DNA of 64,000 nt from Paratinospora sagittata (GCA_035771175.1 CM069603.1:29871308-29935307), one strand, 5' to 3'; shown: positions 20,400 to 32,310, numbered from the stretch's first letter. The notes: generated by a model from the sequence alone, not told the origin. A program made the numbers and translations.

Positions 20400-20792
20400 A
20401 TGTGGTGGCCTCGTAAGCGCCCGCCGGGGAATGACGATCGATTCTCGGTAGTATTCGAAGAGAGGCATCCAACCAAATGTTACAGGAAGGGAGAATCGAG
20501 ACCGGAATCGATGGAGCACTGCGCCGTGTGTTTGTCCAGATTTCAGGAAGGAGAAGCGATCAGAGAATTGCGATGCACACATGCTTTTCACAGAGATTGC
20601 GTCGATAAATGGCTGAAACAACAACATGATCATGATCATCATCTTTTTCTTGTTCATGCGACTTGTCCATTGTGCCGGAAATCAGTCTTTCCTGAAGAAA
20701 TGGTGGTTGAGCATCGTAGATTGCAGCGAGAGCAAGAGATTTCTGATGAGGAAGAAATTGTTTTCATGTCCTCCGCTTTGTATGGGTTCTAG
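20400..20792 (+). CDS. Small RING-H2 zinc-finger protein, probable E3 ubiquitin ligase
   Basis: A 130-residue intronless ORF carries a RING-H2 domain. Its ligands are C41, C44, C59, H61, H64, C67, C89 and C92, with the typical [22 protein letters not shown] and CPLCRKSV blocks. RING-H2 proteins recruit an E2 enzyme and pass ubiquitin to substrates. This size and layout resemble the small RHA/XERICO-like group, but without an obvious membrane anchor. The gap between C67 and C89 is 21 residues, longer than the usual 10-14. It contains a His/Asp-rich insert ([11 protein letters not shown]) that could bind metal or alter E2 contact. The N-terminus is short and basic, the C-terminus acidic. A leader-like CT-rich sequence precedes the ATG and the stop is followed by a normal-looking AT-rich tail. 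Substrate is unknown. Confidence 0.85.
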   Translation: MWWPRKRPPGNDDRFSVVFEERHPTKCYRKGESRPESMEHCAVCLSRFQEGEAIRELRCTHAFHRDCVDKWLKQQHDHDHHLFLVHATCPLCRKSVFPEEMVVEHRRLQREQEISDEEEIVFMSSALYGF

Positions 20793-20980
20793 TTTTCCTT
20801 GCTTCCATGTTCCTCTAGTACTTAAACCGTTTGAATGGAGGTTCTGTAATTAAGTAAATTTATTAAAAAAAAAACAAAACAAAGGTTGAATTCTAATACC
20901 TCGATATTGTTCTGAATCTTTTGCACGTGATTTCTTAGTTTTGAGAAACGTTACAAGAAAAAGAAAAAAGATTGGGGCTA

Positions 20981-21029
20981 AAGGGACGCTGGGCCAACCT
21001 TGAAACCAACGCAAGCACCCAGCGTCCTT
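20981..21029. repeat. Inverted repeat GGACGCTGGG downstream of the RING gene
   Basis: AAGGGACGCTGGG (20981-20993) pairs with CCCAGCGTCCTT (21018-21029) over 12 bases with one bulged G and a 24-base loop. A related phrase, AAGGACATTGGGCTAACCCT, follows at about 21046. It lies about 200 bp after the RING stop. It could be a transposon fragment or a structured 3' element; no T-tract follows to suggest a terminator. Confidence 0.6.
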
Positions 21030-21059
21030 GGATGTTCGGGTGCTAAAGGACATTGGGCT

Positions 21060-22529
21060 AACCCTAAATGTTTTGACATTTATTCATAGAAAAATAAAAA
21101 AAAAATATTACAAACGTATGATGCATTTTAATAAGATGGGTTAGAAAATATTATAAATTTATGATGCATTAAAAAAAAAAACTTTTTTCTCTTTATTATC
21201 AAAGTACTTATAAATATATTTTTTATATAAATTTATTTTACAGTTTTATAATAAGTTAAAAGAGTTTTGACTTTATAAATAATATAAATAAATTAAATTT
21301 TTAACTTAAAAAATAAAGAAATGAGGATGACAAGTAGTTACTAGACAAGGGACTAGCAACAAACCAGCAGATTTCAGGTGATGCATTATAATAAGACGGT
21401 TTACACCTCATTTTTTTGTTGTTACATTTAACATTAGCTATCATAATCTCTATTAGGATTGACACGAATCAAGAATTACTTTAAATTAATGTCTATTGTT
21501 GCCTGATTAAGACCTTTCAGTTTTTTATTCTTCTGTTATTAATATATATTTAAAACCCTTTGCACTTGTCACAGTTTGATTTGTATATAATTTTTAAGAT
21601 TATAATACAAGACAATCATTCATTCAGGATTATTTTCTTCCTCAAGAATAAATTAGAATGAGGGCGGACATTAATACTAAAAAGATGCCCTCTCCACCGA
21701 CCCAATTCTACTTTTATTTATAGTGGATTATATATCCTCTATTATTACTTGGAATGGGCCAATATCATCTACATAATTTTTCTTTTTCTTGACATATGGG
21801 TCAAAGGGATGTGTCACCCCAATTATTAAGCAGGATAAACAAGTGAAATCTAGGCAACCTAATTGGAGCCAAACATAGGGCCAGAGTGGAGCCATAAATT
21901 AATGGAATGTCGAAAATAAAGAGTCTGGTGCGAACCCATCTCTAGAATTTAAAAAAAAAAAAAAAAAAAATTAACTCAAATGAGGAAACGAAGATCTTCA
22001 AATGGTTCATTCTAGGAAATCAAACCTCGAGTAGAATAATTTTCTACTCCTTTTTTCATTTATTTTTTCTCTTTAAATAGAGATTTACACCAACTTAAAT
22101 GTTGTAACCTAAGTACACCATTACAGATGTTTTCTACGCATAACCCATGTCCTACAACATGGATATAGTGGTAAGAAACTACCTTAACTACTGAATAAAT
22201 AACCTAAAAACAATAAAAATAAATATTAAATTTGATCATAACAGAGTCTAGATTTCATGGGAGATAAATATTTGTAAAGATAGAACCAGTCAAGGTGCAA
22301 AAATCTCACATTCTTGTTTCATAACATTTTTAATACATTTCAAAGGTAGATAGATTATGTAGACTATGCCTAAAAAAGGATGCATCATCCTTTAAAAAAT
22401 ACAACACTAGCTTATGGGCATGTGAAGCCAATAAAGCCACTTCATGCCAGCACAAATTAACATGTTTTAACAAAATTTATAAATACTTTGTGTGACTTGA
22501 TGACGTCTGAAGACACAAATTGAGGTTGG
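21060..22529. other. Intergenic region between RING and PPR genes
   Basis: AT-rich DNA with homopolymer runs (for example an A-run at 21951-21969). No ORF of note and no recognised repeat family was found. The right end is probably the 3' UTR side of the PPR gene. Confidence 0.4.
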
Positions 22530-22964
22530 ATGAAGCAGCCCTCAAATCACAAGTACATAACCTTCAATACAGTTGTAGTCCCTGCAAAGAAAAAATGCTC
22601 ATCTCTGTTTCATTCAACTTTTGAAGAAACATTTTTCCCCCGAAAGGGCCTCACAGAATGGAATCATAAATTCATTACACCAATGACCCACATAGAAATT
22701 TCAAGGGAATTACTTGCTTGGCTGAAGGGCCAATCATATCAGACTCGGTAATATAAGGCCCCTTGAAACACTTCCTCGGCTCGAGAACCATAGAAGGTAG
22801 CACATCTCTATGGCATCCAATTCCAATATTCATGCTTCTGATTACTATGTATCTCGTTCTATTTTCAGTTTCTTTAGTATCCTTGACAATTCTGCTTCTC
22901 ATTATATGGACCAAAATTGAAACCATCTTTTGAGTTTTGACAATGGGGTAAAGTAGCAAATAAT

Positions 22965-24890
22965 TCAACTTGGCAGAGAGCTATATTCTGGTAAGGACCC
23001 TTTATCCCACTCAATATCTCCACATGCACTGATAACCGTATTTTTAATATAATCATCAACATTTATCCCTTCTGCTTGCATCCGATACATGAGTTTTAGA
23101 GCTTCCCGGCAGTACCCGTTTCTTGCATATGCTACAATCATAGCCTTCCAAGAAACTAAATTCCGTTCTGGCATATTATCAAAAACACGAGTTGCTTCTG
23201 CAATATACCCACATTTCGCATACATACCAATGAGAGCACTACCCACGAACACGTTAGATAAAGCAGAAGTCTTGTTCACAGAAGAGTGTATTAATTTCCC
23301 TTGCAGAATTGCCTCAAGCCTTGCACAAGCTTTCAATGCTGAAGAATAAGTAAACGAGTTTGGTTCAATACCTTCCAATAACATCTTGCTTAAGAAGTCT
23401 AGAGCCTGTGAACCATGGCCAAGACGGGCACAGCCCGAGATTATTGCAGTCCATGAGATAACATCCCTATGAGGCATCATTTGAAGAACTTTAGCAGCGG
23501 AAACATGGTCCTCGCATCGGCAATAGAACCAGACAAGATTGCTCCCTATGTAGCTATTGTTTTGGATGGAGTTTTTCACGATCTGTGCATGAACTTCTTT
23601 TCCCAAAAGTTTGTGTCTTACTAAACCACAAGCCCTTACAATACTAAGAATGGTCAAGTTATTAGCAAATATATGTCGTCTTTTCATTACTCGAAACAAG
23701 CTTATAGCCTCCTCACCAAGCCCATTTTGAGCATACCCTGCTATCATTGAAGTCCATGTAACAGTGTTTCTCTTCTTCATTTGATCAAACACACTCCTAG
23801 CAGATACGATATCTTCACACTTCACGTACATACCCAAAGTAGAGGTTCCAACAAATACATCATCTCTAAACATTTTCTTAACCATAGCACCATGTAATTG
23901 TCTCCCTAATTTCAAAGCCTTCATCTTCCCACACGCCTTTAGAACACTACATAACGTGAACTCATTAGGGAAAAACCCCTCGAGTTGCATCCTTAAGAAC
24001 ATAAAAAACGCCTCTTCTCCATCCTCATGTTGAGCACAAGCCGTGATCATCGTTGTCCAACTAATTACATCCCGTTCTGGCAGAACATTAAATGCTTTGA
24101 AAGCACCAGACATATCAGCACATTGTGCATAGAAATGTATAACAGCGCAATCAACAATCAAGTTGCTCCAGTTCCCTTTTACAATACAAGCATGAATTTG
24201 CCTTCCAAGCTCAAAATCCGCTCTTCGAGCACAAAGGTTCAAGACACACACAAATGTCTTGCTATTGGGTTGAATTCCAACTTCCATAAGCTCATTAAAT
24301 ATCAGCAAAACTTCATCATCAGACCCAAGTTTCAAATACCCATTAAGAATTGCAGTCCAAGTCACAACATTTCTTTGAAGCATTTGATCAAACACCTTCC
24401 GGGCATCCAATAACTTGCCAAGTCTCACATACACACTAACCAGATTATTGTACACATATGTTACAGAACTCATCCCATGACATTTTTTAATAACAAGTGG
24501 ATGAATTCTTCTAACTTCTCTCACACTATAACAATTTCTAAGCCAAGACACAAGCAATGTAGGATCAATTAGATGCTCAACAGGGAGAGAATTTAAGAAA
24601 TGGGCATCTTGGTCTTGAACAGAAACAGATGATGAAAAACAACAACTGAATGAATTCTGAAGGTGGGTTGACGAAACAAAGTGGGTTTTGAATAGAGGAA
24701 GAGGTGTGTGAGTGGTGTTACTGAAGAAGCTGTTCTTTCGAATGCTCTTTTTCTTCTTCTTGTTGTTGTTCAGGGATGGTAGAGATGGATGAAATGGTAA
24801 GAAGTGAGTAGTTGGTTGAAATTGAAGAAGTTGGAGAACTGAAGAGAAAAGCATTGCCGAGGAAACCACCATTAACAATGGAGTTTCCAA
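22965..24890 (-). CDS. PDM1: PLS-class pentatricopeptide repeat protein, PDM1/SEL1 (At4g18520) ortholog
   Basis: An intronless 641-residue ORF. Residues 1 to about 80 are rich in Ser, Phe and basic residues with almost no acidic ones, as in a chloroplast transit peptide. From about residue 105 the protein is a chain of degenerate 31-36-residue PPR units. Landmarks recur: ARKVFDQM, VVTWTAILNGYLKLG, ERDVISWTTMITACAQ, RNTVTWTSMIAGYAQNG, RDVISWTAIISGCARLG and RNLVSWKAMIVAYARNG. It ends with VDDYIKNTVISACGDIEWD. Order, length and this ending match the Arabidopsis protein, which acts in chloroplast RNA processing and editing (rpoA, accD) and is needed for greening. There is no C-terminal E or DYW extension, as in that ortholog. 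ATG 24890 is the first Met. Further in-frame Mets lie at residues 7 and 13. The identification is from memory of the family. Confidence 0.85.
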   Translation of the reverse strand: METPLLMVVSSAMLFSSVLQLLQFQPTTHFLPFHPSLPSLNNNKKKKKSIRKNSFFSNTTHTPLPLFKTHFVSSTHLQNSFSCCFSSSVSVQDQDAHFLNSLPVEHLIDPTLLVSWLRNCYSVREVRRIHPLVIKKCHGMSSVTYVYNNLVSVYVRLGKLLDARKVFDQMLQRNVVTWTAILNGYLKLGSDDEVLLIFNELMEVGIQPNSKTFVCVLNLCARRADFELGRQIHACIVKGNWSNLIVDCAVIHFYAQCADMSGAFKAFNVLPERDVISWTTMITACAQHEDGEEAFFMFLRMQLEGFFPNEFTLCSVLKACGKMKALKLGRQLHGAMVKKMFRDDVFVGTSTLGMYVKCEDIVSARSVFDQMKKRNTVTWTSMIAGYAQNGLGEEAISLFRVMKRRHIFANNLTILSIVRACGLVRHKLLGKEVHAQIVKNSIQNNSYIGSNLVWFYCRCEDHVSAAKVLQMMPHRDVISWTAIISGCARLGHGSQALDFLSKMLLEGIEPNSFTYSSALKACARLEAILQGKLIHSSVNKTSALSNVFVGSALIGMYAKCGYIAEATRVFDNMPERNLVSWKAMIVAYARNGYCREALKLMYRMQAEGINVDDYIKNTVISACGDIEWDKGSLPEYSSLPS

Positions 24891-25149
24891 GGTAAAAGGG
24901 AATAGAAGAAGACAAGTTTTGAAGTTAAAAGTGGTCTGGTTTTAGCTATAATGGAACGGAAGGCTGGCTGATTCAGAAGTAACATTAGAGAGAGGATGAG
25001 ATAGCGCGCCTCAGCCACTGGATTTATGCTTATTGCTTAATTACAAATGTACAATTTGAATTAACTAGCACTATTTTTTTTTCTTTTATGTTTTAACTGT
25101 TTTTATCATTTTAATTGATAATTTCCACAGCAATTAAATAGAATATATA
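24891..25149. other. PPR upstream region and edge of the LINE
   Basis: This is the short upstream region of the PPR gene on the minus strand. It is followed by a T-run at 25072-25081 that could be the poly(A) tail of the minus-strand LINE. No promoter motif was chosen. Confidence 0.35.
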
Positions 25150-26000
25150 TATATATATATATATTTTATAAATGATAAAAACAAGTCTTTTGATACACCC
25201 ACTACAACAAAATTTTCCCACAAGGCAAAAAAAACTAGACGACACTGCAACTTTAACAAGCTTGTGAGCAATTATATTGTTTTCCCTATACACGTCTAAA
25301 AGAGACGCTGTCAAAATTCAGCCTCGCCACTTGCCAGATATCATGTAATATAGGATCTACGTGGGCTAAGGAGCCTTTTCTTGAAGATAACTCTTGAACT
25401 ACTAGAAAAGAAAATGAGAAGATCATTAGTGAAAATGGGCTGCAGTCTGTTGATGAAAGAATACCTCTTAGGATAGCTCTCGCCTCTGCTTCTTCCACCG
25501 AGAGAGAACCATGCTCGAACCAACTCTCAGCTTTTCTAACTTGATCGTTCTCATCAACCAAGACCAACCCTGTCAAATGGGAATCATAATTCCAAGTTGC
25601 ATCACAGTAGAGTTACCACCCATTGTGAGTACTCTTGTGAAGCTGTTGGGAAGTGAATCTGTTGGGAGTTCTTTCACTAGGAATCAACGACTGGACCCAT
25701 TCATTAAATTGAGAATTAGTTCTGGATATTACATGCATGGGGCAAGCTGGTTCCCCTTTGAGGATCTTTTTGTTTCTTTCTTTCCAAATTCTCCACAAAG
25801 CCATGGCAATCCATGCTAAATCCATCAAGTCCCCTTCTCAACAAGTGAAGGAGTTAGAAATGTTGCCCCAAATATCAACAAAAGATGCACCTAGATTTCT
25901 GTCAACTGCCAAAGTGAATGGAGAGCCAAACCAACATTTCTGGGCAAAAATTAATACATCTAAAAAAGATGTGAGATGCATCCTCAGGATTCTCCTTATG
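25150..26000 (-). pseudogene. LINE ORF2 3' part: zinc-knuckle and RNase H region
   Basis: The reverse strand encodes, in order, a zf-RVT-like segment ending WIAMALWRIWKERNKK, then a plant LINE RNase H (RVT_3) with LTGLVLVDENDQVRKAESWF and LSVEEAEARAILRGI. It ends with the typical NNIIAHKLVKVA close. Frames are broken by stops and shifts. This is the C-terminus of a plant L1-type ORF2, which performs target-primed reverse transcription. Position and orientation fit the endonuclease piece at 27914-28311 and the ORF1 piece at 52.0-53.1 kb, so these may be one original copy. The reverse transcriptase domain itself is missing between the pieces. Confidence 0.85.
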
Positions 26001-26009
26001 GCAAACCCG

Positions 26010-27913
26010 AGAGCATTATTTTTAGGAAAGTTCAGAGAAGCGCGCTCCTCACAAAAATTTTCAGAAATCTATTTTTTGAGCAGGCGAGAAACGCGCTCCT
26101 CAATGGGCCTAGCAGTTTTTTTAACAAGTAAGTGAAGCAGTTGCATGCATTTTTAACACTTATCTCGACCAATTTAGCTCATTTTGAGCTGGCTGAATTT
26201 GGAGAAATCCAGAGCAACAAAAAGGAAAAGAAGGATTGAGCTTGGAGAGCCAAATCCAAGGTGAGATTCATGGCTTTTGGGTTTGAAAATTACAGATTTG
26301 AATTCCTCTCTCCAACTTGTATAACATAAGTGAGATTTGTATGATTTCAATGGTTAGATTTGAAGATTTAAAAAGTGGGTTTGGATTGGAAATCTTTCCA
26401 ATTGCTGGGAGAAATCATAGGTAAGTAGTTCTTTGTTGAATTGTGATCACTTTGATAGTAAATATGTTGATTTCCATAGTTGAAAAAAGAATTCCAGACT
26501 TGCTGTTTGTGGGTTTTTGGAACCCATTTTCAGTAATGAATTGTTGTGTTTTTAATGTGTTTTATGATTGGGAAATGATGTTGGATAATTGCAATGTTAA
26601 ATTGCAGAGATTGGAAGAGTGAAATGGGTGAATTATGAGATTGGTGATGCACACATGTGAGGTGCTTGTGTTGTAACAGTCAAGAGTTGAAAAAATTGGG
26701 CTAAGTGTTTTGAAGTGTGAAGTTGAGCAATTTGAGCTATTGTAGACTTAGCCAAAATTGTTGTGTATTGTGAGTACTTCTATCTTAGTTTTATGTATGG
26801 CATCGTAGTATATATAAACTCCTCTTTTATGAAATGTTAGCATGGATGATTGCTATATTTATATTATTCCTTGAATGCATGAAATCTTTGATTTGAATAT
26901 CGAACATACTTAGACTTACCTAATGTAAGGAAAATATGTGATCAATTCTATTAAGGGAAGTTTGTGGACTAGACCTCAGAATGATCGAGATGATGGTTTG
27001 ATAAGTTAAATTTTCCCTATAAATGCATAATGGGGATACAAATTCACTTACATACAGGATTTGTTGGTTATGCTTTGTATAATATGTATAGAGTGGCGCA
27101 AAACAAAAATGTATTTGAATCATGTATGGATACTTACATGTGAATTGCATATCAGGTTTATAATGTTGTTTAAATGTCATGTTCTCTTATTGATGCATAT
27201 ATAATGCCATGCTCACCCCACTCCTTTTTTATTATAGGTACAAATTACAAAAGCAATGGAAAGGCTCCAAAAAAGTGATTTGAGTCTGGTTATTACTAAT
27301 GTAAGTATGTGTGTACAGGGAGATGGTTGTATGTCATTTTATTTTGGATATGTATATGTATGTAACACTACATTATGTATTTAAAATGGTTAGTGGATGG
27401 TATGTACATGGATATGACATGAGAAATTTTATGTGAGTTGTGGACTTGATCATGTATATATAGTTGTGAATATTATGAGACTTGAATGAATAGAAGTCTT
27501 ATGAGAGTATGGTTATGCTGTCATGAATACTTGGGTATTATGGAATGACTTGATGTTGTTATTGTGGATATGTATATATGGGATTTGGATTTGGCATATA
27601 TACATGATATGTGAGATTTTAATCTCGAATTATGCGTTTGGATTTGATTTGTGGTCTATCAAGTGTATATATCTCATAGATGAGTTGTAGATACTTTCAT
27701 GATGAGATGTAAATGACTATACCTGGGAGGTGGATGTTTGCTCATACACGTGTTTATATCTGTGTTGAACCATGTGTTTATATACAAGATTTATGATCTA
27801 TGATGATGGATTTTGGAAAAAAATTTATGGTTCAATTATAAATTGTCATATACAATGGTATTGTATTAGTGTTCTGTGTTGGTCGTGACGTCACCCGGTC
27901 AGAAGTCGCAACA
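26010..27913 (+). repeat. LTR-like insertion inside the LINE
   Basis: It carries the same signal order as the LTRs in this window: a donor-like CCAAG|GTGAGATT (GT 26261-26262), the GCTCACCCC box (27211-27219), an acceptor-like TTATTATAG|GT (AG 27236-27237) and a terminal GTTGGTCGTGACGTCA near 27880. The last block recalls GCCGGTCATGACGTCA at the end of the solo LTR at 17378-19405. The right edge (…GTCGCAACA) abuts LINE endonuclease sequence. The left edge is approximate, and neither a TG start nor a TSD could be fixed. It is best read as an old solo LTR related to family X. Confidence 0.55.
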
Positions 27914-28311
27914 TTCTCTATGAGTATTGTCGGTTTCTTAGAACCAGATAACCTTCTTGATAAAGTTCTCCATTGATCCATCTTGTTCTTGAAAGTAGGA
28001 TTGTTATACTGTCTAATGAGACGCCAACTCTCTTTCTTTTGGAGATCTTCAATTTCCATCTCAATAAAGAATCGTGAGTAAGTGTTAACTTTTATCACAT
28101 CTACATCCTCCCAGAATACACACAAACCCCCAGACAGGCCCACTAGTGCAATAGGTAAACAACAATTGAAACCCAACTTCTCTTTTAATTTTATCAACTT
28201 GTAGTCTTTATTCTTTGTTTCCAATAAGAAACAATATCTGGGGAATGAAGCTTGATTAGCTTCTTTAAAGTCTGAATTGTTAGGGGATTCTCCACTCCCT
28301 AACAATTCCAA
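27914..28311 (-). pseudogene. LINE ORF2 endonuclease remnant
   Basis: The minus-strand reading encodes part of a plant LINE apurinic-like endonuclease. Landmarks are CFLLETKNKDYKLIKLKEKL, VGLSGGLCVFWEDVDVI and SRFFIEMEIEDL, then a WRLIRQYNNP segment that corresponds to the WRFTGFYGNP motif. This domain nicks target DNA for retrotransposition. The piece stops at the LTR-like insert, so the catalytic C-terminus and the reverse transcriptase are not present here. Confidence 0.8.
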
Positions 28312-29130
28312 TAGCGGATCTTCATTTGGCCAATTGGGGCCTGTTAGGGTCGGCTACCTCCACCCTTTCTGCATAATCTGTTGTAGGTTTTTGGCACTTC
28401 ACCATTACTAAGTCACTTGATGATTCAACCTTCAGGGCCTCCATTCCCTTCTGTTGCTCCCTCAACTCCATCGCCATAGGCTTTGTTCTTTTTTTATGTT
28501 CCGTCGCCAAAACCCTCATCTCTCTTTTATTTGGTTTTACACCCAAATTACTCTCAAAAATATGTTTAGTAACTGCCGACTTATGAGAGGTTAATTGTTG
28601 AGCTAGAGTTTCTATGTTATGAAAACTAGATGAAAGGTCCAGCTGAGGTTGGGGATTATGGTTTTCATCAGGTTTAGTGAGAAATAGCTAGGAAGATTGG
28701 CCTTCAAAGTCTTGAAAAGTCGTTTGGGTGCAATTGGATAGGTAGAATTGGGGTATGCAGTTAGCAGAGGTGAAATAAAAAGGGTTGTTTTGCATGGAAA
28801 CTGGGTTAAAGAGATGGGTTCAAAGTTTGGGCCTCTTATATTCAATGGGTTAGGATAGATGGAAGAGAAGTTGGGCTTTATTAGAAGGCGGTTGAATAAT
28901 CTAGGGTCGGGCTCAGGCCATTTAAGAAAAGGAAAAAAAAGTCACATGGGTTTTTCGACTGGGTGAAAAAAGCCCATACAGGCTGGGTTTCCGCCAACAT
29001 TGGGATTATTATCCATTCCATTCGCAAGGATTTGTGGGCCATGGGCTTTGTCAACTTAAGGTGAGAGGGTGGGCTTAACTTTCCTGCAGATTATTCACCC
29101 AACCTTGGGAGAGGTGTGTGTGAGTTAACT
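28312..29130 (-). pseudogene. LINE ORF1 C-terminal region remnant
   Basis: Minus-strand sequence upstream of the endonuclease. It has short open stretches rich in Lys, Glu and Pro (for example 28322-28546), as in the linker end of LINE ORF1 proteins. Assignment rests on position between the endonuclease and element C, and on collinearity with the DUF4283 piece at 52.3-52.7 kb. Confidence 0.5.
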
Positions 29131-29487
29131 TGTCACACCCCGTTGAATCCGGAACCGTCTAACACTTAGACAAATATTTCACATTCCGCCAAACAGGGTA
29201 TGACGATAAGAGGTTTGCAGCAGAAACGTGGGCTTATTCCATAACACATAATATATCGAAAACAAGATAACTTCATTGATTAATAAAAGGGGTTCAAAAT
29301 ATCATTATGCGGTCTCCAAGATACAAAATAAAAGGGGACAAAACCCCACAAAAGAAATGGTCGATACCATCAAAAAGAAGGAAGCTACATATCAGCTCTT
29401 TGGAAACAAAAAGATAAGTCTCATCGTGCGTCGGGACTGGTAAACGCCCCCTGTACAGATCAACCATAACCCAGCTTAGTTCCCTAA

Positions 29488-29876
29488 TGGTCCATTTGGT
29501 ACGCGGGATAGGATAGAAATATTTTATAGGATTGGATCAGATTGGATAGGATATGATAGAATAAGATAGAATAGGATTAAAAATAGAGTAATCATGTGTT
29601 TGGTGGTATGTTTGGGATTGGATTGGATTGATATCTTTTTTTTTAAAATTACATTAAACCTTAAAAAAAAAAGTTGAAGAAGAAGAAGAAGAGCAGGAAG
29701 AAGAAGAGGAAAAAAAATGGTGGGATAAAACAATCCCACCTAAAATGGTGAGATTGTTTTATCCTGCTAGAAGAGGATAAATTGGTGAGGTGAGATTATT
29801 TTTATCCCATCCCACCTCACCTCCAAACATGGGATTGAGACTAAAAATAGTCCAATCCTCCTTACCAAACAGCCCA
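29488..29876. mobile_element. 389-bp MITE with TAA target duplication
   Basis: It is absent from the matching place in the partner LTR (near 49105), which proves an insertion. The ends TGGTCCATTTGGTA and TACCAAACAGCCCA form a 14-bp terminal inverted repeat with 11 matches. TAA flanks both sides (29485-29487 and 29877-29879), a 3-bp duplication typical of PIF/Harbinger (Tourist-like) MITEs. It has no coding capacity. A GA-rich run sits in the middle. Confidence 0.8.
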
Positions 29877-30570
29877 TAAAAGATGAAGTAACGGTGTGAG
29901 CTCACAACTCAGTGGATCAAGCAAAGTAAACGTAACGTTTACAGAAGATAAATACAATAGTACATAGAATAATGCATTTTAAACCACATCGAGCAATACA
30001 ATCATGAGATGCAGCAGCATCCCCTATACCAATGTACGAGTGTCGCGTGCTTTATAAAGTCATTTAGCAATTACGAAGTACACCGCAGGCCGAATGCTTA
30101 ATATTATCATGTGATGGTTCCCTTTTGAAATCATAGGACGACAGCAATGCAGCTCTAGGTACCGCAAGCAAAGGCGCCCAACCGCATCACGAGGGCTATA
30201 GTGGTCCGTCACAAAGACAAAAAACCACCCTCATCAATAGTATGTCATATGCGTGAAGTAATGCAACATGGTATCATGTATATAAGCGATGCAATGCCAA
30301 GCTTATCATAAAGTAAAAGAAAATGCAAACCTATGCCTTAATCCCCACCTTGAGATGCAAGTTTTGACTCAAAAACTCGGAGGCAAAGTCTCGGTGTTAT
30401 CCAACAAAGTTACAGTGTTTTTCAAACGAGGAAAGGTTCCAAAAAGAGATGATTTGGATCAAATGGACCCCCTCTATTTATAGCAAAATATGGAGCAAAA
30501 GGACCCAGGCACGACGCACTTGTCCCGATGCTCGTTTTCAACAGGTTTTTTTAGGGACAGTGCTCGGGGT

Positions 30571-30575
30571 TTATA
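30571..30575. repeat. Target-site duplication TTATA, left flank of element B
   Basis: TTATA precedes the TGTAATACCCC start of element B and is repeated at 40476-40480 after its TGACA end. The uninterrupted LTR of C has a single TTATA here. Confidence 0.92.
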
Positions 30576-31951
30576 TGTAATACCCCAGGTTTACACAAAA
30601 AAAAATTGAACTTCTGGCACTTGCCCGGACTGCCGGGCAGGGTGCCCAAACGTTCGGGCATCTTTTTTGCTATAAAAATCCCCCTCCCCCCTTTGTTATT
30701 TTTCACACCAAATATCTTTCTCTCTCTCTCTCTCTTTGTAATTTCTCTCTTTTTTTTTAGGCTCTCTTTAAGAGACTCTCTTCACGGTGCAACACGGTTC
30801 TGCTCGGGAGAAAGCGCCAGTTCGAGAAAAAGATTTTATCTAAAGGTAGGGAATGAAATATAGGTTTGCGTGTTTTATAACTTTTATTAAAGTTTACATT
30901 CATTTATCATTATGTCTACTATTCATTTACATTGTATTATTTCGTATAATGTTCATACCTGTCATACTTATGCCTGTATATTTTGAGTTTACGTATTGCA
31001 CTGTTACTATGTCGAATTAGTGGTCAATCTGACTCAACCAGACTTAGTCTTGTCCTCAGTAACTTTAAATAGTGAACGAGAGGCAGCGTGTTGTTATAGA
31101 CGATTGGTATTTAAGTGGACCTCGTGTCTCACTTCTCAACTGGAGACTGATTTGGTTGGTCTTATGTGAAAGCTATCAGCTTGTACAAGTGATACTGAAC
31201 ATCCTAGCTTTACACATGGTGATACTGACCTGATAAGAATCACCAGACGCTGTCAAATCATGTCTAATGTTAGTAAAGGTCAGACCTGCTCATGCATTGG
31301 CATCATACATAAGCACCACCTAGGGACGTAAGTGGTTTATGATCCACAAAATAGTTAGAAGCAATGTTCACTATTCTTGATATTTTCCTGGAAAGGGACG
31401 TGCAATAAGAACTCAGGTTTACTTGGGGATGGACATTTGTACGTGAATCCAGGGCGACGACCTTGGGTAAGGACGTACAATGAGAACCCGGGTTTACCTG
31501 GGGATGGACATCTGTATGTGAACTCAAGGCACCGTACAATCATGGAACCATTACGAGATGGTGTCATGCATACATACATGTTGTACTGTTTATGATGCTT
31601 GTTGTGTTTATGTGATATTTGATTATGAAGTTTCCTTTATTAATCGTTATATTCATAAACTATTTTACCCACTGAGTAATAGCTCACCCCGTTGTTATCT
31701 AATTTTTCTCAGGAGTTTAGGGTGGACTGGGTGGAGGTTTTTGGGTCCACATTTTGTAATCCTTGTTAAATATAGGGAGATTTTGGGAGGATGTTCCCTC
31801 AATCGTATTTTGTACAAAAATACATTCTGAAATTAATGAAATCAGATTTGTACTCAATTATGTACCTGCATACTCGGTTATTGTTATAATGCATTTGCAC
31901 CCCGCCTGTGAGTTTTTCGCCGGTTTAGGCGCATCTGGGCGGGGTGTGACA
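30576..31951 (+). repeat. 5' LTR of element B
   Basis: It begins TGTAATACCCCAGG and ends GGGGTGTGACA. U3 contains a GCCCGG/CCGGGC hairpin (30623-30638) and an imperfect GCCCAAACGTTCGGGC palindrome just upstream of the TATA box. A donor-like AAAG|GTAGGG (GT 30846-30847), the GCTCACCCC box and an acceptor-like TTTCTCAG|GAG (AG 31711-31712) follow. Confidence 0.93.
30671..30677 (+). promoter_or_regulatory. TATA box of element B 5' LTR
   Basis: TATAAAA is followed by a C-rich initiator-like stretch, in the same place as in element A. Confidence 0.6.
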
Positions 31952-31956
31952 TTTAA

Positions 31957-31967
31957 TGGTATTAGAG
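31957..31967 (+). other. Primer-binding site of element B (initiator Met tRNA type)
   Basis: TGGTATTAGAG starts five bases after the LTR. It differs by one base from TGGTATCAGAG, the usual complement of the plant initiator methionine tRNA 3' end used by chromoviruses. Confidence 0.75.
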
Positions 31968-32310
31968 AGAAAGGTCCACGGCCCGCCCAAGTCCACCAAT
32001 TAGGAGAAGAAGATTTATATGAGATATATATATCTTTAGAACTATATGTATGAATTATATATAGTTAAGATTTATATTAAATATATATATCTAGATAACT
32101 ATATAGTTTAGATTTATATATGTCTATATATCTATGTATATATGAGATATATATATATATATATATATATAACTTGTTGCTAATGAAAAATTTGAATTCA
32201 ATGATGGTATAAACATCAAGAGGAAAATACAAAATATTGTCCAGCAGACAAGACATAAATCTTAAAAATGTTATATTTTGTGTATTTCACAAGTTTTATC
32301 TTCCTTTCAG
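31968..32310 (+). other. AT-rich leader of element B
   Basis: A single copy of the AT-rich unit that is triplicated in element A, with a (TA)n tract near 32150-32170. It ends in TTCCTTTCAG at 32310, the acceptor-like site before ORF1. Confidence 0.65.

Noticed and set aside
22675..22968. ORF continuing after the PPR stop
   Set aside because: It lacks PPR or other motifs and overlaps the end in another frame. It is taken as 3' UTR.
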